A stretch of DNA of 64,000 nt from Kryptolebias marmoratus (Eukaryota > Chordata > Actinopteri > Cyprinodontiformes > Rivulidae), in contig NC_051430.1 of the NCBI RefSeq assembly GCF_001649575.2, forward strand, positions 20,385,140 to 20,449,139, written 5' to 3'. Below, in pieces: positions 36,501 to 46,660 of the stretch. Under the pieces are notes generated by a model. That model did not search any database, was not told where the DNA came from, and saw only the letters and a program-made list of their open reading frames with translations. Within the stretch, counting starts at the first letter, position 1. Every line of letters starts with the position of its first letter. The position numbers and the translations under genes were made by a program.

Positions 36501-38817
36501 CTTTGTAGTGTTTATATCTCTGTTTCACCATAGTTGCTTTGTGCTTGAGTAAAGATAGTAATTCTTTAGTTTTCCTAATTATGACAACACTGTCAACATA
36601 CTTTGAAAAAGGTTAAATCTTCCAGCTACAGTACTTCTTTTAGTTAACACAAATGCTTCAATGAGAAAATCACAAAACAGACAATTTAAATCCTTTCACC
36701 CTAAATGTAGAATTAAATTCTGAGTCAGCACAACTCATCCTTTAAAAAAAAAAAAACTTACCACAGAGCTTCGCAGGGTATCTAATTGCCTTGATTGAAA
36801 TTACCAGTCAAGAAAAACGCGGTCCAGACAAGATGTTCTTCATTCAGCACTGCCACTTAATTATTAAACTTGGTCAAACACATGCTGTGACCACAGAGGT
36901 TATCTTTGTTTCTTTTTATCTAAGATTGTCAGCAGTCTCTTCTCTGAAAAGGGAATGATTTCATACACAAAGCTCACTTAATGCTTACAAAATTCTGCTG
37001 GTATTTCCAGTGTGTCTTTCTTAGTATCATACTCTGCTCTTATATTGATATATTAATTTATTATTTATGTGTTTGATCATTAAGGGACTCCAAAAGTGTT
37101 CATATGGGTGCCCTCTGGAATTGGTTGCTCTCATCCCTGAGTTATGGTTTTATAATAGCACTTAACCATTTTACCAGCGCATGCAAACAATGATTGTAAC
37201 CATCGGGAGGCATCTCTTGGTGTGTGTAGATGAGCAGATTCAGTGGGAGTCTAAGAAGGACGGAAAGAAAAATACATCGACATTTCTAAGCCGCCTTTAT
37301 GTGACTGAAAGCTTTTTTTAATGCTTTCGTATGAATTTATATGCAGACTGTAAGAAAATGATTGCAGCTTGTAAATCCCGGGAACGTTAAATGAGTTTGA
37401 TGTTCTTAAAATGCCCAGTAATGGTTGACGCACAACTTCCACAATATGTTTGGACTACTTTCTGTCAGTCATTACACACACACACACACACACACACACT
37501 CACTCACTCATACGCTTACCGTGCATTTACTAACGCACAGTTTCTCTGTATCTCTGCCTCTCTTATGCACTCACGCTGTGGGGAGCTCGCTAGGAGCTCA
37601 TTGTCTGAGCCCCCGATCGACTGTCTCCCATGGATCACATTTCAGACCATTAACACCATTAAAAAGCCACTAAAACCTCAAAGAACCAGCAACCATTTAA
37701 CCATTAAGACCCATAGGAAAAAAACCAGCCTCGCTGGTGAGAGCTTACAAGCACCGTTTGTTAGCCGACTGGATTTTGTTATGATGTAAAACATCGTTAA
37801 TATCTATAGGGTTGCATTCTGTGTCAATCGGATGTTGTCATTCTGTTTTTATTGACATGAATGTTGTATCAGTTTTGGGCTTTGAAGGGGTAGTCTAGTC
37901 AGTTTTGAAGTGATGTTATATGAAATAGTTATCAGTTTTGTCATGGAGCACGAAGTATGGAGAAAGTGGCAAAAGTCTTTGTCCAGACTTTTCAGGCTTA
38001 TAAAACGACTCTTTTCTTACCTGAATGTCGTTTTTGAAGGACTTGTTTTAAGCCTGAGAAGCGATAAACATCGGGTCCTCGTTAGGCTAGTCGTTAGCCT
38101 AGCCTCTTTCTCCAAACTCAGTGCTCAATGACTGATGTCATGACTGACAAAAAATGACTCAACTTTCCCTTTAAATGGTTTATGTGACCCATTCTTTTCT
38201 ATGGTGGAATCATTAAACAACATACAATTTTAATGATTTTTCAAAACAAAATTTGAATCTTTAAATTTATTTAGAATTTTCTCTAATTCACAGAAGGTCA
38301 AAATTATACCTACAGGCTCAAATATTTACGTACACACCAATGAATAATTGATTAAATGTCCCTTAAAGTTGAAAGCTTTTTGAGAAGCTACCTGTTTTTA
38401 TCCAATCAGAGACCAGTTTTGATATGTTTGAAATCATTGGTCCGTATGAACGACCAATAGTGTCCACTTTCTAACCATCCAGCCTCTGATTTGGTTTGCT
38501 GAGCAGAATATCTTTGAAATCCTGACAAAGCAATATAATTCAAGTATTTTTATTCAAGTGCAGGTAAAATGTTCATCATGTGGGACATCGCCGTTAATAA
38601 TAACTGTTTTTTTTTTGTTGTTGTTGTTGTTGTTTGTTTTTGCAGCAGCTGCACAACTACCTATCTGTTGGAGGAGGATGAGCCGTCCTTCCTGGAGGCG
38701 ATAGACTACAGCGCAGAAAGCAACGATGAGGAGGCAGAGCCGGAAAATGAACTCGGCTGTGAAGTTCAGGAGAATTCGGAACAGCTGTCGGATTCTGAAA
38801 CCAACCACAGGGACTAG
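13631..38817 (+). CDS. AGTPBP1: Cytosolic carboxypeptidase 1 (ATP/GTP-binding protein 1, Nna1)
   Basis: A deglutamylase of the M14 family that shortens polyglutamate side chains and C-terminal Glu of tubulin and other proteins; loss degenerates Purkinje cells in mice and humans. Exons: 13631-13662, 14522-14652, 19516-19583, 20143-20206, 21504-21650, 23931-24062, 24178-24271, 24417-24454, 24728-24936, 25035-25212, 25831-25925, 26250-26366, 26778-27553, 28087-28170, 28343-28432, 28574-28722, 28888-28975, 29556-29700, 30573-30723, 31519-31699, 31902-32031, 32513-32644, 33692-33868, 34831-34982, 38646-38817 (TAG). They sum to 3732 nt, or 1243 residues (human 1226), with all phases consistent. The protein has a helical ARM-like N-terminal region (about 15-400), an acidic stretch near 370-395, a variable Ser/Pro linker (436-625), the CCP N-domain (about 630-870) and the M14 peptidase domain (about 900-1170). 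Zinc ligands are H942 and E945 (HPGE) and H1039 (DYHGH); the catalytic Glu is E1124 (SYTMES). The enzyme should be active. The tail is acidic. Confidence 0.97.
14653..19515 (+). other. AGTPBP1: Large AGTPBP1 intron (about 4.9 kb)
   Basis: The longest intron of the gene. The flanking exons join in phase as the sequence LIQTQEKSGKEV, matching the human order, so no exon is missing. It contains a G-rich stretch at 17281-17306, a (TA)n tract at 18514-18559 and AT-rich unique sequence. No coding segment is recognised. Confidence 0.7.
18514..18559. repeat. (TA)23 microsatellite
   Basis: An uninterrupted alternating TA tract of about 46 bp follows an A15 run, in the large AGTPBP1 intron. Tracts of this kind extrude cruciforms and vary in length between individuals. 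Confidence 0.95.
20465..20745 (+). pseudogene. Relic of a THAP zinc-finger domain
   Basis: On the + strand the reading [16 protein letters not shown] then FFSFPKDKK (from 20484) matches the start of a THAP domain: two Cys spaced by four residues, then the characteristic FxxFP motif. About 70 bases later another segment reads CS, two stops, [10 protein letters not shown], like the C-x-x-HF end of the C2CH zinc finger. Stops and frame changes disrupt it. It lies in an AGTPBP1 intron. THAP domains occur in P-element-like transposases and host genes derived from them, so this may be a dead transposon or an inserted THAP gene fragment. Confidence 0.5.
22740..23445. repeat. Dispersed repeat A, copy 2
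   Basis: This shares ordered phrases with 60.72-61.40 kb: the CAGACTAGCACCTAATCATTTTCAGA segment against its counterpart near 60860, CCTGTCACAAAG, the GTGCCAACAAG-TTCCCAAA-TTAGCTGCAAACTTG run, and CTGCACAATATG near the end. It also shares the middle part with 6.06-6.31 kb. It is over 600 bp long, lies in an AGTPBP1 intron and has no recognisable transposase. Confidence 0.65.
26778..27553 (+). other. AGTPBP1: AGTPBP1 large linker exon (part of the CDS)
   Basis: This 776-nt exon encodes residues 436-694. Only its edges are conserved with mammals: RPIVVPTA near the front, and from [12 protein letters not shown] onward to [14 protein letters not shown] at the end. The middle (about 470-625) is rich in Ser, Pro, Thr, Gly and acidic residues, including runs such as SSSSASAR and [16 protein letters not shown]. 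It is predicted to be disordered, and it accounts for the extra length over human. Confidence 0.85.
29936..30360. repeat. Dispersed repeat B, copy 1
   Basis: The left part (AATATCTTACCTGGTGCACATAGCT, then TTTGAATGACCTCAGTTTGGAGAAAT) matches 52.46-52.54 kb and 62.68-62.76 kb. The right part (CAGTGATCCACTTTGGTCT) matches 53.91 kb. It is intronic in AGTPBP1. The repeat ends are not resolved. Confidence 0.6.
36350..36490. promoter_or_regulatory. CNE-like patch in the last AGTPBP1 intron
   Basis: A complex, non-repetitive segment with an octamer-like ATTTGCAT, AATTA homeodomain cores and a GATA site (TTATCT). It resembles conserved non-coding elements in texture. No alignment was possible. Confidence 0.25.
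37474..37499. repeat. (CA)13 microsatellite
   Basis: A clean CA run followed by three CACT units, in the last AGTPBP1 intron. Confidence 0.95.
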
Positions 38818-40490
38818 TGGCAGTTTCCTTCGTACATGCCAGGTTGACCTTGTAACTAGTCAGTGTTTGGATTATCAGGCAAACAAAGTTAAAGATTTCA
38901 CAGGAGAACTAGAAAGAAGCCTCACTTCTCACAGATAAATAGCTTAGAGTCGCACTTGAATCGTGGAATTCATTTTGTCAGCTCAGTGTAGCCAACTTGT
39001 CGCTCCTAAAGGTGCATACACCACCTGCCTTTCTCTTCAGCTAAATTAGTTTCAGTATCAGAATGAACTTCAGTGAATGTTTTCACCTTTAGTCACCGTA
39101 CTATCAGATTCAGAAACCTCAGACACCATATAGCCTCTGAGATCCACATATAAACAACCCAAGCTCTAGCAGCAGGCAACGTTTTAAGTTTTTAAACCCC
39201 TCTCGTTGATTTAAACGCCCCTTTAAGTGATTCTCTTCTGATGAGCCGAAAGAACAACCAACTTACTTTCTTGGCAAAGCATCTGTCGGTTGTTCCTCGC
39301 GTGTCTTCTACATTAAAACCACCTGTTCTCACATGTAAACCCTCACTCATTCACCACCTCTGATATGCTGTTTGCCTTTCTTTATCCAAAAAACAAAAGT
39401 ATTTATATCACACGAATGTAAAAGGATAACGGACCTTGTATTGTACACAAATTGTAGACCTCAACGCCTCCTACTAACCCAGGCTTGTCAGACTTTCTTA
39501 GTTACACTTCCACAGTTGGATTGAATGTACAGGATCCACACCCTCTGTCAGTGTTGCCTTTGTTTATATATTGGCAGTATTCAAAAGCAGTATTGAACGT
39601 TTAGTGACGAGATGAAAAGCTTTAGTGTCAGAGACCAGTGATACCCTATTTGCACTTTTTGTACAAAGAGTAAACACTTGAACAAACTGTATGGGTGTAA
39701 AAATCATTTCACATGTCACAAAAAGAAAACTCTTTTAAGTTCTCAGAACTCAGCAGAAAGCGATTGCTGTCTCGTTTCAACAATTATATTGGAATTTTGC
39801 CTCCTTTTTACTTTTTTCTTCTGTGTGTACATTTTGCAGAGTCCCATGCATAAAAACAGATGGTGCTGTGTATCAAGAGTATGAAATAGTTTTGAATTCT
39901 GCTTTCAAATTTATGTAAATGTGTTTTTATTGAATTTGTACAGATAGTGCATGGCTTCTTATTTTTTTTTAATTATTCCTAATTTATGCAGGTTTTGAGA
40001 TGCATCCTGCACGTTTGTATGAGTCATTTTTGATGTATGAAAGCACAGTGTGTGTCCAGGACTTTAAGTTATTCCATTATTCAGCTCAGCTAATGCTCTT
40101 AAAGTATGCTTTTATCAGTTTGATTATCCTTTTTCACTTTCCTTCACTCCTTTGAAACATTTTCTGTTTCCTCTTTTAAACCCTTTTACTTCTCTTTCTC
40201 TCTTTGTTTTCTCTCCGGGCTTCATGTTCCTTTACATTTAACACACCCAGAGCAGTTATCGTGAGCGTATGTGTGCATGTGAATGAGTTCATTTTGTTGT
40301 TATTTTATGAGAACTGTGTGCTATTATATTTATGTTTGGAGCAGGTTCTGTTTACACTGTACCTGGTTGTGTTGTTTCATTCGTTTGGCAGTAAAGAAGC
40401 AGAAATGGTAGCCTATTTTAAGTTGACTGTGTGGCGGAAAATTGGAGGTGAAAGGAAAGGCTTGGGAAATAAAATGTGAACAAAAAAAAC
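38818..40490 (+). other. AGTPBP1: AGTPBP1 3'UTR
   Basis: The sequence following the TAG at 38815-38817 is unique and moderately AT-rich. The best poly(A) signal is AATAAA at 40468-40473, giving a 3'UTR of about 1.67 kb ending near 40.49 kb. Earlier weaker signals exist (ATTAAA near 39311), so shorter isoforms are possible. Confidence 0.5.
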
Positions 40491-40919
40491 TGGCAGCGTT
40501 TTATTTATTTTCTTCACGTAAACATTTTACTGCAGAACATAATGTGCTTCCTAAATCCTCAACTTTACAAATATAAAGCTTTGTCCTTGTCAAGTTTTCT
40601 CCTTAATCCTAGATGAGTGCGAACAGTCTACAAAAACCTGAGGATAAAACATCTAAAATTTCACAAATGTGTTTTTAATTTAGCTGTTGGAGTGACATTA
40701 TTGGACTGAGTCATCCCTCATTTCTTCATATTTCGCTTCCAAGCAGTCAGACTTTCTTGTAATTGTTTAAAGTGGTCTGTTCTGTTTTTCAGGCTTTCTG
40801 AAGTCTTTCAAATATTTTAGTATGTTTTATTTTTTTTTCAGGTAAATGTAGCTGCTATCTTTTTGCAGACAGGAGGTTTAAAATCTACAGGCATGAATAA
40901 ATTGTGCAATTTTGTTGAA
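40491..40919. other. Intergenic spacer
   Basis: AT-rich. The part from 40735 to 40880 (CTTTCTGAAGTCTTTCAAATATT and neighbours) resembles the start of repeat A at 22.8 kb. No gene is seen. Confidence 0.4.
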
Positions 40920-42100
40920 AAAGGAAAAACCTACAAAGGTCACTGAACCAACTTGAAACCGACTAAAGTAATAATAAGAAAATCAGCTGATCTAAATCAG
41001 TCATTGTTTCTGAAAGTTGCTTCAACAGAATTCTTTTAAAAAACGAACTAATGAAACTGGCCTTGACAGAAAGGATGGACATAAAGGAACCTAATTATAT
41101 TGTTGCACAACCTTTAGAGGCGTTCTCTGCAGTCAGGTGATTTCTGTAACTCTCTGAGACTTCTGCACCTGACCACAGGTGTGTTGGCCCACTCCTCATG
41201 AGCAAACTGCTCCATCTGTCTCTGGTTTTGATCGGTTCCTTCTCCAGGCTGCAGGTTTCAGCTCCTTCCACAGATGTTCAGTAGGATTCAGATCAGGGCT
41301 CAGAAGGCCACTTCAGAACAGTCCAATGTTTTTGTTCTTATTTGTTTTTGGATGTTTTTAGTTGGGTTTTGGGTCATTATCCTGTTGGAGGACCCATGAC
41401 CTGTGACTGAGAGCTTTCTGACACTGGGCAGCTCCTTTCACTCCAGGATGCCTTGATAGTCTTGACATTTTGTTGTAACCTGAACAGATTCAAGACATCC
41501 TGGTTCAGATGCAGCAAAGCAGCCCCAGAACAGAACCGATCATCCATTAAGCAGGAATGATGGTTGGTGTGATCTGACACTGATGAACCTTGACCTTGGA
41601 GTTCAACTCTAATCTCTTTGTTCTAGGCTTTTTGGTCAATATTCATATCATTTGTCATTAATTTTCCTCTTGTGGCCAAGTCCAAGGATGTTGACACCAG
41701 TCCTGTGGACCTGAAACTTCTTAATAATCTGTGCAGCTGTAATCACAGGAGCATCAGCCTACAGCCTTTACCTTTAGCATGCTTGTCAATATTTGTCTTT
41801 CTAAGCTTCTGAGACAACTCTGTCTTTAGTTTTCTGAGGTCCACATTCAGTGTGGTACACACCATGATACCAAACAGCACTGTGATGGACTGATTACAAG
41901 ACTGAAGACACATCTTAGTTCAATACATCTCTTTTGTCAAATCCAGTTTTGTTAGTTTATTTCTTTTAAGTTTGGTGGACCAAAATTCAAAAGCAATGAC
42001 TGATTTTCATTAGTTGATTTTTAGTAAATTGTTTCTTGATATTACTCTTGTCAGTTTCAAGTTATTTCAGTGACCACTGTGGGTTTTTTTTTTCTTTTAT
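40920..42100 (-). mobile_element. Tc1/mariner element with long inverted repeats, transposase broken
   Basis: The ends form long diverged inverted repeats of about 150 bp: AAGGTCACTGAACCAACTTG near 40936 pairs with CAGTGACCACTGTGG near 42069. A CAGTCATTGTTTCTGAA-like phrase repeats inside each arm. Between them the - strand carries a Tc1 transposase fossil. Around 41390-41280 one reads QDNDPKPN and then SPDLNPTEHLWKEL, the catalytic-core hallmarks of the DDE transposase (QDNDPKHT and SPDLNPIEHLW in active copies). Multiple stops and frameshifts break it. The 1.2-kb size suits the family. Confidence 0.75.
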
Positions 42101-43966
42101 GAAAGGCTGCCAACAAATCTATCCTCGTCTGGACCAACAGTGATGATAAAACCACAATTAACTGATAAAGATGTGGCATTCTAAGTATCAGCAACTCTAT
42201 CTAGATTAGTTTAAAGCTGTCTTACGCTAATAAGCCTACTCAGTCACTCCATTTCAGTGGCACAGTTGTACAGGCATTTGTTCAGCAGTGCACCTCCGCT
42301 GCTTAAGAGCCCTGAGTAACTTAATCTTCTGCTCTTCAGAAAATGAAAAAGGCAAAAAGGGAGGAGGAGGGGAGGGGTGACAAAAAGCCAGCACAAACTT
42401 CCTGAAAATAACTGCTTGAACGATGCTCAATGCAAATGGTTATAAGTGGACAGGAAGATGCAGAGAGCCGAGTGGAAGCACAGAGGAGGACGAGAGGTAT
42501 TTGGAGAGGTGGAGGAGCATGTTAATCCGAGGCAGTGCGGAGAGAAAAGCTCTTTTCCATTTTAAGCCTCCACACCCTCACTTCCTGTCCCTGCTGTCAA
42601 TCAGAGCAGCTCAAGTGCATCAAACAAAAGACTACCCTCTTCCATCCAACCCCTGCCGCAAACACAATCCAACCTATTAAGTATACTAGTCAAAGATTTT
42701 GGGGGGGGGGGTTATTGTGGTTGTATGAATGTATGAGTCTTACAGGGTTGAGGATTTTGAAGTGCTTCTGTAGGTTTCTCATGTTCAGAGCCCACTAATT
42801 AGAAAACTCTCTCCCCCTGCTTCTCCCCTGTCTCATGCATTCTCGTGGGCTCGATGCCCGATCTCCATCCTCACACTGATGAGCTCATTTCTGTAGTCAA
42901 AGTGTGGCTCTGTGGGCGTCTAATAGTGTAGCCAATTAGTGCCAGAGTCTGACTTGGCAGCCTCCCTAACTCTCTGGTGGTCCCACAGAGGGAAAGAATG
43001 ACTCCCTGAAAAGGTACAAGTTCACAAAGAACGGCCCGACAAAGACGTGTGTGTACAAGGCTGTGTGTCACGGCAGCGCACGACGACAGGATAGCTGTGT
43101 GAGTTTGATCTGGTTGTAATTCAGCAACACAGGGACTTCAGAGAATAAGTCACTATATGTTATGATAGGAAGAAGTGCTTTTTGAGGTTAAATGGTTGAA
43201 ATTGTGCTACTAAGGCTCTGTTTCATTCTGACATTGTTATTTTTCCTTAAAGAAATTTAAACTTCACTGAGGTCTTTTCAGCGCAAACCCTATAAATGCT
43301 CAGGAGACGACAAATAAACGATGGCAGCTTCTTTATTTATTTAAAAAAATGGTCTTGGAATGTATCTAACTTTGGTAAATAATATTTCTGATACTGAAAA
43401 GATTCATGATATTAAAGAAGTGGGAAATCAATACTGTGCTAGAAAAACACATGACAGCAGCATGATTTTATATCATATGACAAAGAACAGTGTTTTGTTT
43501 TTCAAGGTTAGGTTACAAGCTCAAATTTCACATCCCTTCCCTACATTAAAATTAAAATAAAGACTAGGGAAAAGCAGGAAAAGACCTTCAGAAACCAGGA
43601 GAACTATTGATCTAGGCAATTTTAAAGGGTTATAGGTTATAGGAGACTCTGGCTCTTTGATGACTCAAGACTTTTGCACAGTTTGTCTGAGTGAAGGGTG
43701 AGTCACCATCATGTTAAAACGATTCCATTAAAAACTATAAAATGCCAATTAAAAATGCCCACAGATGTATTTTAACTGACCACTCACTGTGCTGGTGTGT
43801 AATGAAACAAGACAGATCGTATCCAGTAAAAACATCCAGTTAAAATGTTACTGGGATTTCAAAATGTGAAAGCATGACAACATACGATACATTTATGAAA
43901 ACATGAAGTATACATAAAATAAAAACAACAACAAAATCAATCCATTTTTAGGATAAAAGCTTAGCA
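42101..43966. other. Intergenic region without recognised genes
   Basis: Holds a purine-rich block with a G4-like GGGAGGAGGAGGGGAGGGG run (42359-42377), a G11 homopolymer near 42701-42711, and a non-repetitive CNE-like patch at 42780-42985. No coding exon is supported. Confidence 0.4.
42780..42985. promoter_or_regulatory. CNE-like patch
   Basis: Unique sequence of balanced composition with CCAATTAGTGCCAG and CACTAATTAG homeodomain-type cores and a TGACTTGGCA segment. It stands out against the AT-rich surroundings. Conservation is unverified. Confidence 0.25.
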
Positions 43967-44071
43967 CAGGGGTGTCCAATCCTGGTCCTGGAGGGACCAC
44001 ACCTGATTTGAATGACTGAGTGATTAACTAAAACATGCAAGATAGTGGCCCACTACGATTGGACACCACTG
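43967..44071. mobile_element. Short hAT-type MITE
   Basis: A 105-bp element starting CAGGGGTGTCCAATCC and ending GATTGGACACCACTG, a clear terminal inverted repeat. It is flanked by 8-bp direct repeats differing at one base, GCTTAGCA (43959-43966) and GCTTAGAA (44072-44079). It is the same family as 1191-1404, with an internal deletion. Confidence 0.85.
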
Positions 44072-45079
44072 GCTTAGAACATCTAGCTCTGAAATTCACA
44101 GAAATGTTAAAAAACAATCAGCTCAGGTCCTTCTCTACATTGGTTCAGGACTATCTATCTATCCAATCTAAAAACAAAGATGGGGGACAAGAAGAAGGTA
44201 AGCAGATCCAAGACACTTTGTGTTAAATCATAGGAAACAGTGCTTGAAAATGCAGCAACCGATCAATCAAATCAGTTGAAAATGTGTTGTGAAATGATTT
44301 AAAACGAGTCAAACTGAGGTCTCCTGAAAATATATACAGTTTAACAAGGGTTAGGAGAAATTTCATGCAGCAAGTATGCAAATTTTAGGTTTAAAGTTGT
44401 AAGGGTTTAAGAGGAGTTTTGCTGCAGCTTCAGTGTTCCAGATGTAAATTACACATTTTCTGACTTTCCAACAGTTACAGAAATTAAAAATAAAGGATCA
44501 TTTCCCCTATAAAGTACTGGCATCAGCTATGTTTTTAAATTGGTATAAAAAGTCAAACTGTGATGCATGAAATAAACTCTTCTACAGAATACTGTGATAC
44601 AAGAAGTCAAAATATGATCATAATTTGATTTGAAGCCAAACGTGCAGAAAGGGCCTCGATGGTAATCTTGTTGTAATTTTAATAAACAATTTGTTTTGCG
44701 TCTAAACCAGTGCAGATATTGCAAATGAAGACATGGACGAACATGCGGGATAAAGAACTCATTTCAAGTAAGAAGGAGTGCAGTGGATTGTATCTTCCTG
44801 CCAGGGGAGCCACTTGTGATCGTGCTCTCGAGCCCTTTGTGCAGATTTTGTAAACAGTCAGCAAACACAACGGTGCAAAAAACGCCAAGGTTTGTTCGCT
44901 TTGTGCGCGCAATCGAATAAGAGAAACGGCTGCTGCAAGCGGGACTGACAGGAGACAGCTTGTCACAAATAACAGATGGAAACACATCATGTTCAACTCA
45001 AATGCCCTGCAAACATTTTCACACAGGCTCACGTGGGCCTGCTTCCTCTTTTGCATATCAATAGTCCGAGATAGTAGAT

Positions 45080-45111
45080 ACACACACACACACACACACA
45101 TACACACACAT
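45080..45111. repeat. (CA)n microsatellite
   Basis: A CA run interrupted once by TA, 32 bp. Confidence 0.95.
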
Positions 45112-46189
45112 AATTGGTTACATAGGGAGCAGAGCCAACTTGCACCTCTCGTTGCCGTGGTAACCGGAGAGACTGATTTTTCTGTAAGCACTTACTCACA
45201 TCCCGTCTGTTATTCACTTGTTTGTTCATTCATTCCTCCTTTTAGTCTCTCTTTGTACAACGCTCTCCTCCTCGCTCGCTGGATGCTTTTCAGCCCAGTT
45301 CCATTCCCACCTCTCCTCCAATGAGATGTCCTCTCGGTATGCATATGCAAATGGGGCAGACTTGACACCAATTAAAAAGAATTTAATAACAAACAGCACT
45401 GTGTCCTCAGCAGCTGGACACATGAAATAGTGACTCAGATCCACTGACACGACACCTAATGTCTGTATGTTTAACTTCTGACAGATGAGACGGTCAGAAT
45501 GTGTCTTTTTCTCGTAATTAAAAAACAGAAATCTTGGTTTATTTGTTTGCAGTGAACTGTTATCGCCCCAACAGCTAATCCATAAGCCGACACAAAAAAT
45601 GGCCACAGCTCAGTCGGTTTCATCATAACTGAGGTGAAATTTGATGTGGTAGTAGCTGAGAGTCATTCCCAACACATATTCTCATCGTATCGTCTTGTTT
45701 TATTGTATGAGAATGCATAAAATGTTGTCAAGATTTGATCAAAGGAGTTATATTTTCATTTTTAACATGAGATGATCTTAGTCTCAAACTCTGGCATGAA
45801 GGGCAGCGGGTGATATGCATTCCTTCAAGGAAAGGCAGGTCGTTAATTTCATCCGTCTTTAGTTCGCTTGAATCTCAAACAGTGCTGTGCTCCCCGTCTC
45901 TTTTAATCTCTCATCTTTTGCCTCTTCTCTTCCACTTCCCCCCACTGCTGCCCCCACAGCTCTCTCCTGGGTGTATCGGGTTATCACTGGCCGACAAAGC
46001 AGGAAACAGGAAGTATATAGTGCCCCGTAGACAGAACTCTGGAGATACTAGATGGCATAACACACATGCATGCACGTTCATCCTGAATAACCTTGGCGAG
46101 GTTCTGCACTGAGGTCTCTGAAAAGGTATAAAGAAGACAGGACTTTTTGAAATGCCTTAAAAGGGTGGCTCAGACCTTCTGAAGTGGGT

Positions 46190-46265
46190 TTCTTTGAAAA
46201 AGTTATGAACAAATAACATCTTACCTGTTGTGGATAACTCTTTGAAGAACCTCGGCTTCATTTCT
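46190..46265. repeat. Dispersed repeat B, fragment
   Basis: GTTATGAACAAATAACATCTTACCTG and then CTCTTTGAAGAACCTC match the other B copies near 29.97, 52.46 and 62.69 kb, with scattered substitutions. Confidence 0.6.
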
Positions 46266-46429
46266 TTGATCTGAAATTTCAGACACCTGCTTTTAATTTT
46301 ACACAAGAGGAAGACTGTGTTGTGAAGTGGCAGAGCATACTCTAAAAGCTAGGGAAATGTCATTTTCTGTAAAAAAGCAATGTGGATGGTGGGTGCTAAA
46401 TGACTGCTGCAGCTTGCTGATAAAGCTAA

Positions 46430-46660
46430 ACTGAGATTTTAATGCTAAAAGAAGCAGAACACTAGCTAAAAGAAAATGGGATAAAAAGAGCTAAAAGTAG
46501 CAAAAGGCTAAATGAAAGGATAAAAAGGCTATTTGAAAGCATAAACTAAAGCAAAAGTCTAACAAAAAGGTAAAAGCAGCAAAAGGCCAACTAAATGCTA
46601 AAAGTAACAAAATGATAGCTGAAAGCAAAAAGTAGCTAAAAGTTAAACGTAGCATAAGAA
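46430..46660. repeat. Degenerate GCTAAAAG-type minisatellite
   Basis: About 230 bp of loosely repeated units around the core AGCTAAAA/GCAAAAGG (for example AGCTAAAAGTAGCAAAAGG), with variable spacing and C almost only in the AGC/GGC of each unit. The strand bias (A-rich top strand) runs across the whole block. Confidence 0.75.

Larger units (their letters stand above)
34983..38645 (+). other. AGTPBP1: Last AGTPBP1 intron (about 3.7 kb)
   Basis: Exons on either side join in phase (AG|C gives Ser) to continue into the C-terminal [25 protein letters not shown] motif conserved in vertebrates. The intron contains a (CA)n tract at 37474-37499 and two CNE-like patches (36350-36490 and 37250-37400). 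No coding exon is recognised. Confidence 0.7.
44080..46429. other. Intergenic region, no genes recognised
   Basis: Contains a (CA)n tract at 45080-45111, a fragment related to repeat C near 45590-45790 (AAATGGCCACAGCTCAGTCGG) and a copy-B fragment at 46190-46265 (AACATCTTACCTGTTG). Long open frames here are compositional, not coding. Confidence 0.4.

Noticed and set aside
37391..37789. 132-residue open frame on the + strand in the last AGTPBP1 intron
   Set aside because: The His-Thr run comes from the (CA)n tract; AGTPBP1 exons on either side join directly without it and no homologue is recognised.
44679..45191. 170-residue open frame on the - strand
   Set aside because: Its middle is a Cys-Val run translated from the (CA)n microsatellite at 45080-45111; no domain, no splice context, no conserved residues.
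45226..45606. 126-residue open frame on the - strand
   Set aside because: Composition is unremarkable intergenic sequence; no known domain and no splice partners.
45810..46112. 100-residue open frame on the + strand
   Set aside because: Pro/Leu/Ser-rich translation of a CT-rich stretch; no start context, domain or neighbours to support it.
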